DNA of 64,000 nucleotides from Schistocephalus solidus (GCA_017591395.1 WEDG01003974.1:124001-188000), one strand, 5' to 3'. Shown: positions 1-10,035, counted from the first letter of the stretch. Program-made: numbers and translations. The notes: generated by a model not told the origin, from the sequence alone.

Positions 1-465
1 ACCCGCCGTCTGCAAGGCTAAATTAAAGAAAGTGCATCTAAGTGGCACTAACTTCTTATTTGAAAAAAACAGTGTAAACACTTGCAGGTGAGTGTTACGA
101 CTTAAATTGTGGCAAGCTTGGCCTACGGCTAACCAGTACACTAAGCCAAACACAGCTTCCAACCACAAAATTTTCCCATAAGGGCTTAACTTCGACTACT
201 ATCCTGAATATAAGGCCGAAGAACGGAGTGCATTTGCCCCGACGAGAAGTCAACGAAGATAAAAAATAGAAGTGCCAATCACAGTGAATCATTTGCAAAC
301 TAAACCAGACAACTGATTTTGACTTCAAGGGGGTACTAAGTTTGAGCGTAGATTAATACAGAACTACTTCGGGCTTCTTTCCCTTCATTCGATCAATCAA
401 AAACCTGGCCACCCCTGCTGGAACTGGAAAAAAAAATCCAGCGTGTACAAACATACACACACGAC
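1..465. other. Left edge, no recognisable gene
   Basis: No coding region or RNA gene is recognised. The stretch is moderately AT-rich with stops in all frames. It ends where the shared 3' terminus of LINE-Z begins on the minus strand. Confidence 0.6.
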
Positions 466-1850
466 GACAGTTCGACCTTCGTAGTCCGACGATGTCCACC
501 GTATGCTCCACGGAAAGGTGATGCAGGGACGGTGATTTGCGCGTTATTTAGTTTAAAGTGATAGTAGACTTGCGCAGCATCTACCACACTCTCTCCTCCT
601 CCCCCATCTGAGCCAGGTGTCATGACATAGTCAAGAACACAGGAGATGGGAGAGGGCGCAGGTGGCTGGCACGGCCGGAGCCGCCCTGGCCGTACCGCCA
701 CACCTGGCTCGGACCCCACGGATTGGGTGTGCCATAAAGGCCACATTAAGAAGGAGCCATTGCAGCATGATTCTCAGTCCGCCAGTCAGCCACTACAAAC
801 AAAACACACATTGGGCTGACCACGCGGTCCGAAAGTTTTTGTCAGTTGGCAACCTTCCAAGCGACGGCTTTTAGCGCACCGTGATAGTTTCAAGCGCGTC
901 AGATTGTTTATAGCGAGGAAAATGCACTGAACTGTCGACCTCACTCTCTTCCCCACCCTCACAATCAAACCACCGTCCGAGCCGGACAGTTTGTCTGATG
1001 TGGGAGTGGGCGCATTGGCTGATGGGTCGGCGTACCAGTCTTCGCGCGCCATAGCACGACCTAGCCTGCATAACGCACACACCAGGATTCACTCAATCAG
1101 GGGATATGGAGGAGCCATCACCGTCTGACCGCCAGTACACTGGTCAGTCACTCGACACACAGCACATTCACTGGGCCGATGGTGTGGTCTGGTGTAAGCG
1201 TCAGATATGCAGCCTTCCAAGCCACGGTTTCAATGAAACCGTGATATTCTCAGGTAAGTGATGATCTCGAGGATGTTGTCTATGTATTGGTGTAGGTAGT
1301 GCGCACTGATGTGGCTTAGCCTCTGGTGGTTTACCGCAGGTTTTCATGGATGCGCATGTGACTGAATAGGCCTATGCGATGCGTGAATGTGCGAGGACAG
1401 TTAGGGCAGTGGAGGCGGTGATCTCTGCTGTGTGTTGGTGCTCCAGGCACTGGTTTAGCAGTCTCTGTACTATGGATTCGCAAGCGACCGACCAGGCTGA
1501 TGCGTGAGGTGAATGTGTAGTCGCAATGAGGACAGTTTAGAAGAGAGTCCCCATCGCTGATAGTGGTGGTGGTGGCGATGGCGGTGGTGGTGGTGGTAGT
1601 AACAGGTGATGAGTATTGGGATGTGAGTCTCTATGATGGTGGGAGTAATGGAACTGATTCCAGGTGTGAGGGAGGGGGAGTCCGAAGGAGGGTTGACAGA
1701 ATTTGACGTAAAAGTTGGCATTTTCGGATTGTTGGTGCATTGCGTCTGAAGATGTTCGACCAGGCCGATTCGCGCACGGAAGGTTCGTTGTCAGGGCGGG
1801 CATGTTTTGAAGGGCCTGGGCATTGGCGGTGTTGGTCACGGGGCGCCGGG
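466..1850 (-). mobile_element. LINE-Z copy C, 5'-truncated (zinc-finger end plus 3' UTR)
   Basis: Minus-strand copy of the LINE whose best copy lies at 13.8-19.9 kb. The 3' terminus (466) ends on the same GAACTGTC octamer as copies A (19885) and D (59007), and sequence diverges beyond it in all three, so this is the true element end. From 466 to about 1250 is 3' UTR of the short type, lacking roughly 0.7 kb of internal repeat present in copy A. From 1250 to about 1850 is the zinc-finger coding end, degraded. Truncation at the 5' side is the usual result of incomplete target-primed reverse transcription. It abuts the 3' end of copy B at about 1850. Confidence 0.85.
1250..1850 (-). pseudogene. 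LINE-Z zinc-finger C-terminus, broken
   Basis: Translated on the minus strand, this holds the Ser/Thr/Pro-rich linker (frame at 1470-1721, with [12 protein letters not shown] and LTPGI-like strings matching copy A) and remnants of several C2H2 fingers in shifting frames. The first C2HC finger (about 1730-1830) is out of frame with the linker. A GGT/CCA-type triplet expansion at 1560-1606 lies in the linker that separates the first finger from the later ones. No function is expected from this copy. Confidence 0.7.
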
Positions 1851-2699
1851 GACTTGCACGTGATTTAGTTTAAAGTGATAGTAGACTTGCGCTGTATCAA
1901 CTGCACTCTCCTCCTCCCCCACTGGAGCCCGGGGTCATGAGAGAGTCAAGAAGACCGGAAATGAGAGAGGGCGCAGGATGCTGGCGCGGCCGGAGGCGCC
2001 TCTGGGCGTACCACCACACCTGGCTCAGATCCCACCGGAGTGGGAGTGCTATAAAGGCCACATTAAGAAGGAGCCATTGCAGCCTGCCTGTCAGTCCGCC
2101 AGTCAGCCATTCCACACAAAACACACAGTGGGCTGACCACGTGGTCCGAGTTATATCGTCAGTTCGCAACCTTCCAAGCCACGGCATTTAGCGCACTATG
2201 ATATTTTCAAGTGCAGGACAATGCGCTGAGCCATCGACCTCACTCTCTCCCCACCCCCAGAGTCAAACAACTGTCTGAGCCGGTCAGCTGTCTGAAGCGG
2301 AAGTGGGCGCAGCTGCTGGTAACCTCGTCTTCGTGTACTACGTACACGACCTGCCCTCAAACACAAGCACCAGGATTTCAAATAACAGGGGGGTTGAACG
2401 GCTTACATCTCCCATGAGTGAGATAGCCTGACGTTACGTTAAGATGGAGCTATCGCAGCCTGACTCTCAGACCACCAGTCGGCCACTCCACACAACACTC
2501 ATTGGACTGAGTGCAAGGTCGGCCTTTAATAGTCAGTTGGCAACCTTCCAACGCATGGCGCTTATCGCCCCCATGATATTCTCAAGCTCAGATCACACAT
2601 GCAACAGAGGAGCCTCATGGAGAAGGAGCCGAGGATCATATTTTCCTCTTAATCAGCTGTGCAGACTGAGAACATGTTTTTTTAGTTTTGCGTATGCTC

Positions 2700-3170
2700 A
2701 TGGTAGGTGCATAGGTTGATGAGGATAGATGTAGTATTGCGGTATAGTCGGCGGTGTTCTACTGCAGCTTTTCATGGGAACGCATGTGACCTAATAGGCC
2801 TATGTGTTGTGCGAATGTGCGTGGGTAGTGCGGACGTTTGTTTCGAGTGCGGCAGATGTATTTTGGTGCTCCTGGCACTGGTTTGCCGGTCTCTGTGCAA
2901 TGAATTCGCAAGTGACCGACCAGGCCAATGCGTGATGTGCATGTGCGGTGACAATGAGGACAAGATAGGTCAGGAGTTGCTGAGTCTGGGGGTCTCTGCT
3001 GCTGGTACTGGTAGTCGAGCGCATGGGAATACTATTGAAAATGTTGATGCGTGCGCAAGCTGTGCTGGCATCGCAGTGGATTCCGCTTACGTGGATCAGC
3101 ATTTGACTGAGCAGGCCCATGCGATAAGTGAATGCGCCTGGGTAGTGAGGGCAGGTCTGCTTCTGTCGTT
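2700..3170 (-). pseudogene. Zinc-finger remnant of LINE-Z copy B
   Basis: Minus-strand frames show strings related to the copy A fingers: CPHYPGAFTYRMGL (about 3100-3165) and further CxxC...H...H remnants around 2770-2960. Several cysteines or histidines are lost and the frame shifts repeatedly. The block follows the RT motif C region directly, without the C-terminal RT domain that separates them in copy A. Confidence 0.65.
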
Positions 3171-4330
3171 GCACCGAGAGCGCAGTCGTCAGTGAAGAGG
3201 AATTCGGGGATGGTGGCTGCGGAAACACGCAACTGCGTGTGCATCCGCGGTTGGTTGATGAGTTGTTCATCCAGCCAGTAGGCGATGCAGCTCCCGGGGT
3301 GTTCGTCAGCGCAGGCGTCCACTAAAATGGCTGAGAACATGAGACTAAAGAGGGTAGGCGCGAGGACGCAGCCCTGCTTCACTCCATTTGTCGCTGCGAA
3401 GGCCTCAGAGACCGCCCCGTTGTCCGTAACGCGCGTCATCTCGCCATCATGGAACTGAAGCTTCGTGTGAGTGAATCGCTGGGGACATCCAATTTTCTGC
3501 ATGATCCTCCACAGTCCCTCACGATTCACCATCTCGAAGACTTGTGTCAGATCAATGAAGATTGAGTAGAGGTGAGTCCGCATCTCATGACACTTCTCTT
3601 GCAGCTGGCGGCTTGCGAAGATCATATCAATGTTGCCACGATGGCGATGGAGGGAGGCTTTCGGAGAGAGTCCTTGTTCCAGGTGACTTTTGAGGCGATT
3701 GAGGAGAATGTGGGCGAAGATTTTCCCAGCGACTTTTAGCGGCAAGATTCTTCGGTGGTTGTCACAGTGTTGGCAGTTCCTCTTCTTGTAGAGATGGACG
3801 ATTGTGGCTTCTTTGAAATCCTCCGAGACCTGTTTTTGGCGCCACATATTTTAGCAGCGCGCTGTATGCTGTTTCATCAGTTGGGAACCGCCATGCTTGT
3901 AAATCTCAGCAGAGATGGTGTCTGATCCAAGTGCTTTCCCGCTGGAGAGTTGCTGCACGGCCCTAATGGGTTCTTGGAGAGAGGGCAAGAAATTGAGGTC
4001 GATTTTGGTCTCCACTTGAGGCAGTCAGTCGATGGCGGCGTCGGAGGTAGTGGAGGACCGATTAAGAACGCTTCTGAAGTGCTCGACCTAGCGTTTCAGG
4101 ATTTGTGTCGTTTTAATGAGAAGGCTGGTTCCGTTAGCACTGAGAAGAGGGGTGGTTCCTTTGACGGGAGGACTGCAGACAGCCTTGATGGCAGCAAACA
4201 AGTTTTCCGTTCATTGCCACCCGCGTACCCTTTTATCTCCTCGGCCTTGCGAGACATCCAGGCGTCCTGCATACCCCGCAGCCCCTGCTGTACAAGGCGC
4301 GACGTCGACAGAAGGCTGCCTTGTTTGCAT
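3170..4330 (-). pseudogene. LINE-Z copy B reverse transcriptase, broken
   Basis: The longest frame (minus, 3032-3847, 271 aa) carries RT motifs: a basic KRNCQHCDNHRRI region, motif A FIDLTQVFEMVNR (the second half of the usual KAFDTV is altered), motif B NGVKQGCVLAPTLFSLMF and motif C FTDDCAL (usually FADD). The upstream part to 4330 is in other frames and includes the ISAEIYKHGG-like region. It aligns by eye with 15.5-16.7 kb of copy A. Everything C-terminal to motif C is missing, so the enzyme would be inactive even without the stops. Confidence 0.85.
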
Positions 4331-4429
4331 TGGTAGGGCGGCCGACGTAGGCTTTGTGCAACCGGTTCTTCTTGGCGAGCAGAGTGTGGATGGCTGTATC
4401 GTCCTCGACGCAGTCATGTTGATCGCCTT

Positions 4430-5215
4430 TGTCACCACCACGTCCTGCAAGTCTCGTTTCGCCGGACGAGGGCGTAATCCAGCAGGGGCCAGCGTCTCAA
4501 CCAGGGGGTGCATACAGGTCGCCTTATGCCGCATCGGAAGGCAGAAGGAGTTGTTGGTCCGGATGAGGCGGTGGTCTGCGCAGGTTCGTAGGGGGAGAAG
4601 GTTATTGTAATTGAAGCCATCGATACCATGAGGGCCCAACAATTACCTCCAAGTGGCAGGGTCTGTGCCGAAGCTTGCGTAAAAGTCACCGATGAAAATC
4701 AACTTATTCAACTGCACAGTCTCCAGGAGGGCGTGTAGATCCTCTAAGAATTTATTCTTTGCTTCGTCGGAGCTCGTAAATGCGGGGATGGGGGCATAGG
4801 CACTGATGATGCTGGTGAACTTGTCTCCCTGAAGAGGTAGGCGAAGGCTCATCAGGCGATCATCGATACCCTATGGCAGACATAAAAGACGTGCCCTACG
4901 ATGTCGTTCCGGATGGGAAAGGCGACACCAGCGTCGCGACGCTCTGCCTTTGGGCAGCCGCTCCAGAAGAAGGCGAAGCCGGTACCCACCTCTTCCAACT
5001 GGCCCTGTTCAGAGAATCGGGTTTCACTGAGAGCAACAATGTCCACCATGCAGCGCGCCAGTTCCCGAGCCAGTAACGCCGTCCTTAGTTTCGGTCAGTT
5101 GCTTCTCGGATTTTCTTCAAGGGAACGAACATTCCAGGCTGCTAGTGTGAGCGAACTCAAGAGTCAGTCCGGTGGGTATGACGCGGGAGATGGCAACGAG
5201 TGTATTGATGTTTGA
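4430..5215 (-). pseudogene. LINE-Z copy B AP endonuclease domain, broken
   Basis: Three consecutive minus-strand frames (4852-5049, 4643-4852, 4432-4689) carry the exonuclease-endonuclease-phosphatase fold motifs of non-LTR retrotransposons: ALSETRFSEQGQ (catalytic Glu), [30 protein letters not shown] (usually GDFNARVG, so the metal-binding Asn is changed) and the LDYALVRR region near the end. Frameshifts separate the three pieces. This domain nicks the target DNA to prime reverse transcription. Confidence 0.8.
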
Positions 5216-5257
5216 GAAGTAAATGCGATCGCTGGGACAAGAGCTTTATTCGCTAAC

Positions 5258-5295
5258 AATTCGGATTCCAAATGGAACCCAGCATCAGAGACAGT
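5258..5295 (-). ncRNA. Degenerate hammerhead-ribozyme-like motif, P1 left end
   Basis: On the minus strand the order is CTGATGC, a GGGTTC/GGAATCC hairpin arm pair, then GAATTGTTAG where GAAACGTCAG is expected. The hairpin matches helix II of the PLE hammerhead type, but the invariant A after CTGATG is C and the GAAAC-GTC half is mutated, so catalysis is unlikely. Confidence 0.5.
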
Positions 5296-5383
5296 ATCAG
5301 ATACGGGGAATTCGTACACAGGAAGTTGCAGTAGGATGCCATCGCTATGCCACTGCACGCCTACGGATATTAGCAGCTGCTCT

Positions 5384-6172
5384 TCAGCAATAACGACTAT
5401 GCTCTGGTGCGTTACTTGATTGACGGTAAGCATGCGGGTCGTTATCCACTGAAATTTCGTCACCCGTGTTGGTGGGTGGCGTGATGATTGCTCGGTCATC
5501 TAGCTCACCGGCACTGGCGTTGGAAAATGTTTTCACCTGAGCGCTCCCCAAGTGGCCCATTGGACTGGCCAAAGAGAGTCTCAACACCGAATATGGGTTG
5601 TGCAGGTCATTGCACTTGTTACTAGACTGGGGGCCTGTAAACCACGACTTAACCAACTCGCGGATCACGCGATTATCGCATCTTGCGAGAAATTCGGCTT
5701 CGCTGAACTTGCATTTGTGGCCAGTTCTCGCCGAGTAAGCAGCGATTTGAAACTTGGCATCATTTCGCCGCACTGCTGCTGCGTGTTCAACAATTAGCGT
5801 CGAAGCACTCTCCCGGTTTCTCCGAAAAATTGTTTCGTCCGCAACTGCACCAGATAGGATAAACAACTCCATATGTTTCTTGCAGAGGCAGTGGGTCCTT
5901 TGGTCTCATTACCTGACGCCGAATGGTGGCCTCTGGTCTGTGTGCGACTCCATCTCCAAGTGGTGCGAGAAGGCAGTTGATGGCCTCTGGTACGTTTTTG
6001 GCGTATTGAATCGCACGCCAATATTTAGGTTCAGTGCTATTCTGTCTTTAATCCCGTTTGCGCATGCACCGGTTGACGAAGTTGATTGGGTAGCCATTTT
6101 CTCTAAACACCCGTCGAAGGTATTGTAATGTGGCAACCTAGTCCTCCGGTTCACTGCCGTGCGTTTCAGCAC
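5384..6172 (-). pseudogene. P1 GIY-YIG endonuclease and C-terminal tail, broken
   Basis: The minus-strand frame 5384-5872 carries EHAAAVRRNDAKFQIAA, SEAEFLARCDNRVIREL and WFTGPQSSNKCND, typical of the C-terminal half of the PLE GIY-YIG nuclease. The preceding GETGR core is in a different frame (5794-6021). Downstream comes the acidic and Ser/Thr tail and then the terminal repeat. The nuclease domain cuts target DNA in intact elements; here the core is split by frameshifts. Confidence 0.8.
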
Positions 6173-6249
6173 GCCAATATTGCGTCTTAACGCAACTGCG
6201 TTTGTGGCTGATTGGGTGGTTGCTGTTTAAGTTCAGTACTTGCATCGTA

Positions 6250-7440
6250 TTTATCGCTTTCCTGAACACTTAGATCCATAGGCCGCCACAATTATTGCAA
6301 CAGATGAGGACGTTGAGGAAGGTCAGCTGTTGTTTCCTTTTTCCTCTATCGAAACTTGTATGTCCGGGAAGACGCTGTTGAGACGTTCTTTGAATTTTAG
6401 CACCTGATCCCCGTTCGATGCCGACGAAAGTGTCATCCATAAACCGAGCCTACAATTTCGGCCTGTGGTTTTGGAAGATCAGCGACTCCAACGCTTGTAG
6501 CACCACGTCGGCTATCAGTCCGGAGATCGGCGAGCCCATTGGTGTTCCATTCACCTGCTCGTAGATTTTTCCGTCAAACCTGAAACACGCTCTGAGACAG
6601 AACTTCAGGAGCTGAAGCACTTGGGCGTATCCTAGGCGATTCTCGATTTCATCGTATTTGCTTCGTTGGAGTATTTAAATGCTCTCGACTGCAAGGTTCT
6701 GCGGAATAGAATTAAAACTGGACGTGGCGTCAAAAGATACCATGATGCCCCTTTAAGTTCCTCCAAGAATTGTATTGAGGAGCTGAATGTGGTGTCCGAA
6801 TCGGCGGTCAGAAATTTGAGGCGCCAAAATAGCCACTTTGCCATACCGTATGTTTGAGTGCCTTTAAGTGATACGGTGGGTCGGAGAGGCGAACCCTCCT
6901 TGTGTACCTTGAGAAGGCTATAGAACCGGTCCAAGGCCGTGTCTTGGGCTCTCGCCATTCGTCGGTGGGTCAGCGTTATTTCACCCGAGTTCTCCAATGC
7001 AAATAGCGTCGCATTAATTTCACGTGTCAGCGTTTTTAATGAGGTTTGTTTCGCATGGGACATAAAACTGGTGATCCTCCAGTAAGTCTTTGGCTTTCTG
7101 AAAGTAGTTTGTTCTGTCCAATATGACGGTGGAACGCCCCTTGTCCGCGAGCACGATGAAGATGTCCCTGTCGGCATTGAGTTCCCTTAATGCATTAAGT
7201 TCAACCTTAGGGAGTGCTTCGCGCGGTTTTTGAGCCAATAAGAGGGACGAAACCTTGTGTCGGATAAGGTTCTTCGTCTCCTCCGTCGCTTCCGTCGGAT
7301 TGAGGACCGATTTCACTACCATAATCACGTTCATGGGTTTGGCATCATCTGTGTTGAAAGAGGCGCCGTGCCATAAAACCTGTACGTGCTCCTTCGTCAG
7401 TTCCTTTGAGGACAGGTTGTGTACCAATATGCCGTTTCTG
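6250..7440 (-). pseudogene. P1 Penelope-like reverse transcriptase, broken
   Basis: Minus-strand frames 7020-7427 and 6632-7177 give the N-terminal half of a PLE RT: LSSKELTKEHVQVL, LADKGRSTVILDRTNYF (RT1-type region), LLKVHKEGSPLRPTVS and KGTQTYGMAKWLF. Further down, out of frame, lies an FMDDTF version of the YVDD catalytic box (about 6426-6443). PLE RTs are related to telomerase. Frameshifts after SSIQFLEELKGAS and stops in the palm show it is dead. Confidence 0.85.
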
Positions 7441-7801
7441 GATCAGCTTGGATAAGCAGCTTGCGGAATTTGTTCTCCAGTGCTGCGTCGCATGTCGCTT
7501 CCAGTTCGTGGGCTTGTTCAGTCACCCTCTGCTGAAGCAGTTTCGTATCGTTCTCGCTCAGGCGAACACATTTTCCGACGCCTATGTCAGTAAGCCAGAT
7601 GGCTGAGCAATCATCATGCCAGCCTCCAACACAGGTGATGAAATTTCAGCGGATAACGACCCGTATACCGACCATCAAACACTTAACGACCCCAGAACGC
7701 AATCGTCATCGCCGAAGGGGGAGCCGTAGGCGTGTAGTAGCATAGCGACGGCATCCTACAGCATCTCCCTGTGTACGAAATACCCGTATTTGATACTGTA
7801 T

Positions 7802-7839
7802 CTGATGCTGGCTTCGAGTTGGAATCCAAAACGTCAGGC
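7802..7839 (+). ncRNA. Degenerate hammerhead-ribozyme-like motif, P1 inverted end
   Basis: The order is CTGATGC, a helix-II-like GGCTTC...GGAATCC pair, AAAAC, then GTCAGGC. Position 9 of the core is C rather than A and the GAAA box is altered. It is the inverted partner of the motif at the other end of P1. Confidence 0.5.
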
Positions 7840-7905
7840 AAATAAAGCACTTGTTCCAGCGATCGCATCTATTTCTTCTCTACTTCTCGCATTTTCGCTT
7901 GTTTC

Positions 7906-8235
7906 AGGCATTGTTGTTTGCTTGCTTCTTACGACCATGTAGTTTGCAATCTGCGGCCTGCGGCCAACTGAAGGCGTTTAGGCCACCTTTTCTAGCCCCT
8001 TCCTCCTCGAGGAAGCATACAGTGCTGTCCCTAAATAGGGCTGCTGGGACATACCAGACGGCTGCCGAAGTCCACTATGGGTCACGGTTCAGTTTTATTG
8101 GGAGAGCGACCTGAGTTAGCCTGGGCCATCTACGGGATTGCTGTCACGCCCGCCATAGCGTAGTTGAGATGGAGGGGAGGTGGAGGCGGGAAGTTCGGAT
8201 GTCACACATACTGGGTGTGGAGACACAACAACCTC
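7906..8235 (-). mobile_element. LINE-Z 5' UTR fragment
   Basis: The reverse complement matches the region 14.04-14.33 kb just upstream of the LINE-Z endonuclease, including the CCCTAAATAGGG-like palindrome and the CCAGACGGCTGCCGAA string. It contains only 5' UTR, so it is a fragment and not a normal 5'-truncated insertion, which would keep the 3' end. It is joined directly to the P1 terminal sequence. Confidence 0.75.
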
Positions 8236-8475
8236 TCTAACACAAACACACAGAACACTGAGTTGCTGTCTCGGACTGCAGTGGCCAGTGAGACGGAAAC
8301 CGCTCGGGCGAAGTTGCCTCACCTTGAGGCAGTCGAACAAGGCCGCCACACATAGATGGCATTGTTGGGCGTCGGCTACATATGCACGGGGCTCTAGATT
8401 TAGCTTAAGCCAGATCAAGACGAGTATGTCCCGTAACTTGTTCAGTGAGTGCCACCTAATCATATGATTTGAGCT
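8236..8475. other. Unassigned sequence between LINE fragment and tRNA repeats
   Basis: No gene or RNA recognised. GC content is similar to the flanking LINE UTR, so it may be more 5' sequence of the same element, but copy A gives no clear match. Confidence 0.4.
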
Positions 8476-8932
8476 GAATATACCAGGTATGACCACAGCT
8501 GTAGCTCCAGGGCACAACGGAACATGCATGTTCCTTGAGCAGATCGGTGAGCCCCACACTATCATCATATTACCGATCACAACCGACAAAACAACGAGCC
8601 CGTGGCTCAAATGGTAGAGCGTTCGACTCAAATACCAAAGGTCGCGGGTTCGAATCCCGGGTGTGCCACACTTGGGATTGGGTATGACTGGCTGATGACG
8701 TCTAATAAGCCAGAAATGGCCATTCCGGTCTCCCTTGTCTTTGTCGGTTCCACATTATCAACATATGCTACACGTCGCTATGCGACCGCCTGCGAGGGCT
8801 CTAGTCTGAGCTCCAGGGCACAAAGGAACATACTTGTTCCTTAAGCAGATCGGTGAGCAACACACTATCATCAGATTCCCGATCGCAACCGAGAAAAACA
8901 ACGAGCCCGTGGCTCAATGGTAGAGCGGCAGG
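8476..8932 (+). repeat. tRNA-derived tandem repeat, 307-bp period
   Basis: One full unit and parts of its neighbours. The GAGCCCGTGGCTC head recurs at 8596 and 8903, exactly 307 bp apart. Each unit has a tRNA-like head with pol III boxes, a body with CCAGAAATGGCCATTCC, TCTTTGTCGGTT and GCTACACGTCGCTATGCGAC, then a lead-in GAGCTCCAGGGCACAA...GCAGATCGGTGAG before the next tRNA head. The second unit breaks off at 8932. Related copies lie on the minus strand at 9406-9893 and at 36445-36700. Confidence 0.75.
8594..8672 (+). tRNA. tRNA-like SINE head (pseudo-tRNA)
   Basis: A-box-like TGGCTCAAATGGTAGAGC and a good B box GGTTCGAATCC with a paired T arm (CGGG/CCCG). The anticodon arm does not pair well and the acceptor stem is poor, so it is a tRNA-derived promoter and not a working tRNA. 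The D-arm and T-arm sequences recall tRNA-Cys, but identity is not certain. Confidence 0.6.
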
Positions 8933-9405
8933 TCGACTTTGGTATGTGGAGGAAATATATACGGTCAAAAATGCATATGAAACAACAAATAAAGTCATTA
9001 TCATTACCCTGCCAGCACAAGTACTGTCACATCGGTAACCTGAGATGTTCATTCGCCTCTAAACAATTCAGTGTCAAGATGAGGTCTGGTCTTCGGGGAA
9101 CTGGCTAGTTACAAAGCAAGTAGTTGGCCCACTTCCCTGATCAGGAAGAATTGGGGGAGATGGATGCCAGATGCAAATTCTTTGGGGCGGATGTCTTTCC
9201 TGACGCACAGGAATAACGGTAGTCTGATTATCACAAGACAGTTTATACTTGGGATCATAGATGTTCCCACTGTCAGTGTCTAGAACCTTTCTGTCCTCCC
9301 CAATAACCGGCTCCACTGATGTGATGAACAAATTATACGAAGGCCTGCCCAACTTTGTGCGGACTGTGCTGAGGATGGACAAACTGATTATAAATGGTAG
9401 ACAGG
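8933..9405. other. No gene recognised
   Basis: Mixed-composition sequence with short open frames only. It separates the plus- and minus-oriented tRNA repeat blocks. Confidence 0.5.
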
Positions 9406-9893
9406 CGCTCACGGATCGGTTACGGAACTCAATCGTCTCGTAGCGCCTTGATGCTCGCTCTGGAATCCTGCGAGCAGCCGCACAGTGGCTAGGGATATAT
9501 GCAAAAATAACATTACCGACCAAGACAAGGGAGACTGGAATGGCCATTTCTGGCTTAGTATCCATCATAATCCAACCATACCTAAACTCAGGTTTCACTA
9601 GACCCGAGTTTGAACTCGCGGCCTGTTAGTTAGAAGTCCAATGCTCTACCCGCTGCGCCACGAGCTCGTTGTATTGCAGGTTTTGATCGGGAATAGTAGC
9701 TCTGGTAAGTAGGCGCTCACCGATCGGTTACAGGATTCACTCGTCCCGTTGTGCCTTGAGGCTCACTCTCGAGCCCCACTTGCAGCCGCACAATGGCTAG
9801 AGATATAGGCAGAATGACATTGCTGACAAAGAGAAGGGAGACTGGAGTGGCCATTTCTGGCTTCTTAACCGTTATCAGCCAGCTGATCAAAAC
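9406..9893 (-). repeat. tRNA-derived repeat, minus-strand block, 307-bp period
   Basis: The TGGCCATTTCTGG landmark occurs at 9541 and 9848, again exactly 307 bp apart. Both units are on the minus strand and diverged from the 8.5-kb block. A tRNA-like head lies at 9600-9674. At about 9893 the orientation flips and a plus-strand unit begins. Confidence 0.7.
9600..9674 (-). tRNA. tRNA-like SINE head, minus strand
   Basis: On the minus strand: GAGCTCGTGGCGCAGCGGG, TAGAGCATTGGACTTCTAA, and a T arm CGAGTTCAAACTCGG with intact pairing. The anticodon loop reads TTCTAA, compatible with a TCT (Arg) anticodon. Its position inside the repeat unit makes a SINE head more likely than a host tRNA gene. Confidence 0.55.
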
Positions 9894-10035
9894 CGACAAG
9901 AAAACGAGCTCGTAGCTCACTGGGTTAGAGCCTTGGACTTCTTATCATCACGTTGTAAGCTCGAGCCTGGGGTGCCGCACAACAGGGGTCGGCTATGGCT
10001 GGCTGATGATGTCTTATAGGCTAGAAATCACCTCT
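9894..10035 (+). repeat. tRNA-derived repeat unit, plus strand, degenerate
   Basis: Starts with GATCAAAACCGACAAGAAAACGAGCTCGTAGCTC, then a tRNA-like head (about 9905-9982) with a weak B box (AGCTCGAGCC), then GGCTATGGCTGGCTGATGATG and GGCTAGAAAT. It forms a head-to-head pair with the minus-strand block. Confidence 0.6.

Larger units (their letters stand above)
1853..5215 (-). mobile_element. LINE-Z copy B, internally deleted
   Basis: Minus-strand copy running from the start of the endonuclease (about 5215) through RT and zinc fingers to the 3' UTR (1853-2700). The last 60 or so bases of the 3' UTR are missing where it meets copy C. The 3' UTR is of the long type, matching 19.1-19.75 kb of copy A. 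An internal deletion joins RT motif C to the zinc fingers near 3175. At 5215 the sequence passes directly into the terminal sequence of a Penelope-like element. All frames are interrupted. Confidence 0.85.
5215..7905 (-). mobile_element. Penelope-like element P1 with inverted terminal piece
   Basis: The body is on the minus strand from about 7560 down to 5215. It is bounded on both sides by the same terminal sequence in opposite orientation: GAGAAGTAAATGCGATCGC at 5213-5231 and its complement-like partner ending near 7905. The outer 340 bp at 7560-7905 (plus strand) repeats the C-terminal tail and pseudo-LTR of the element. Inverted pseudo-LTR pieces are known in PLEs. The ends carry hammerhead-like motifs at 5258-5295 (minus) and 7802-7839 (plus). 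The left end abuts LINE-Z copy B and the right end abuts a LINE-Z 5' UTR fragment. Confidence 0.8.

Noticed and set aside
1537..1839. His- and Pro-rich 100-aa frame
   Set aside because: Off-frame shadow of the LINE-Z linker triplet repeat on the same strand.
8680..8730. CTGATGA...GAAA in the 307-bp tRNA repeat as a hammerhead ribozyme
   Set aside because: No helix II can form between the two boxes; the segment pairs as TGGCT/AGCCA instead and no GTC site is placed correctly.
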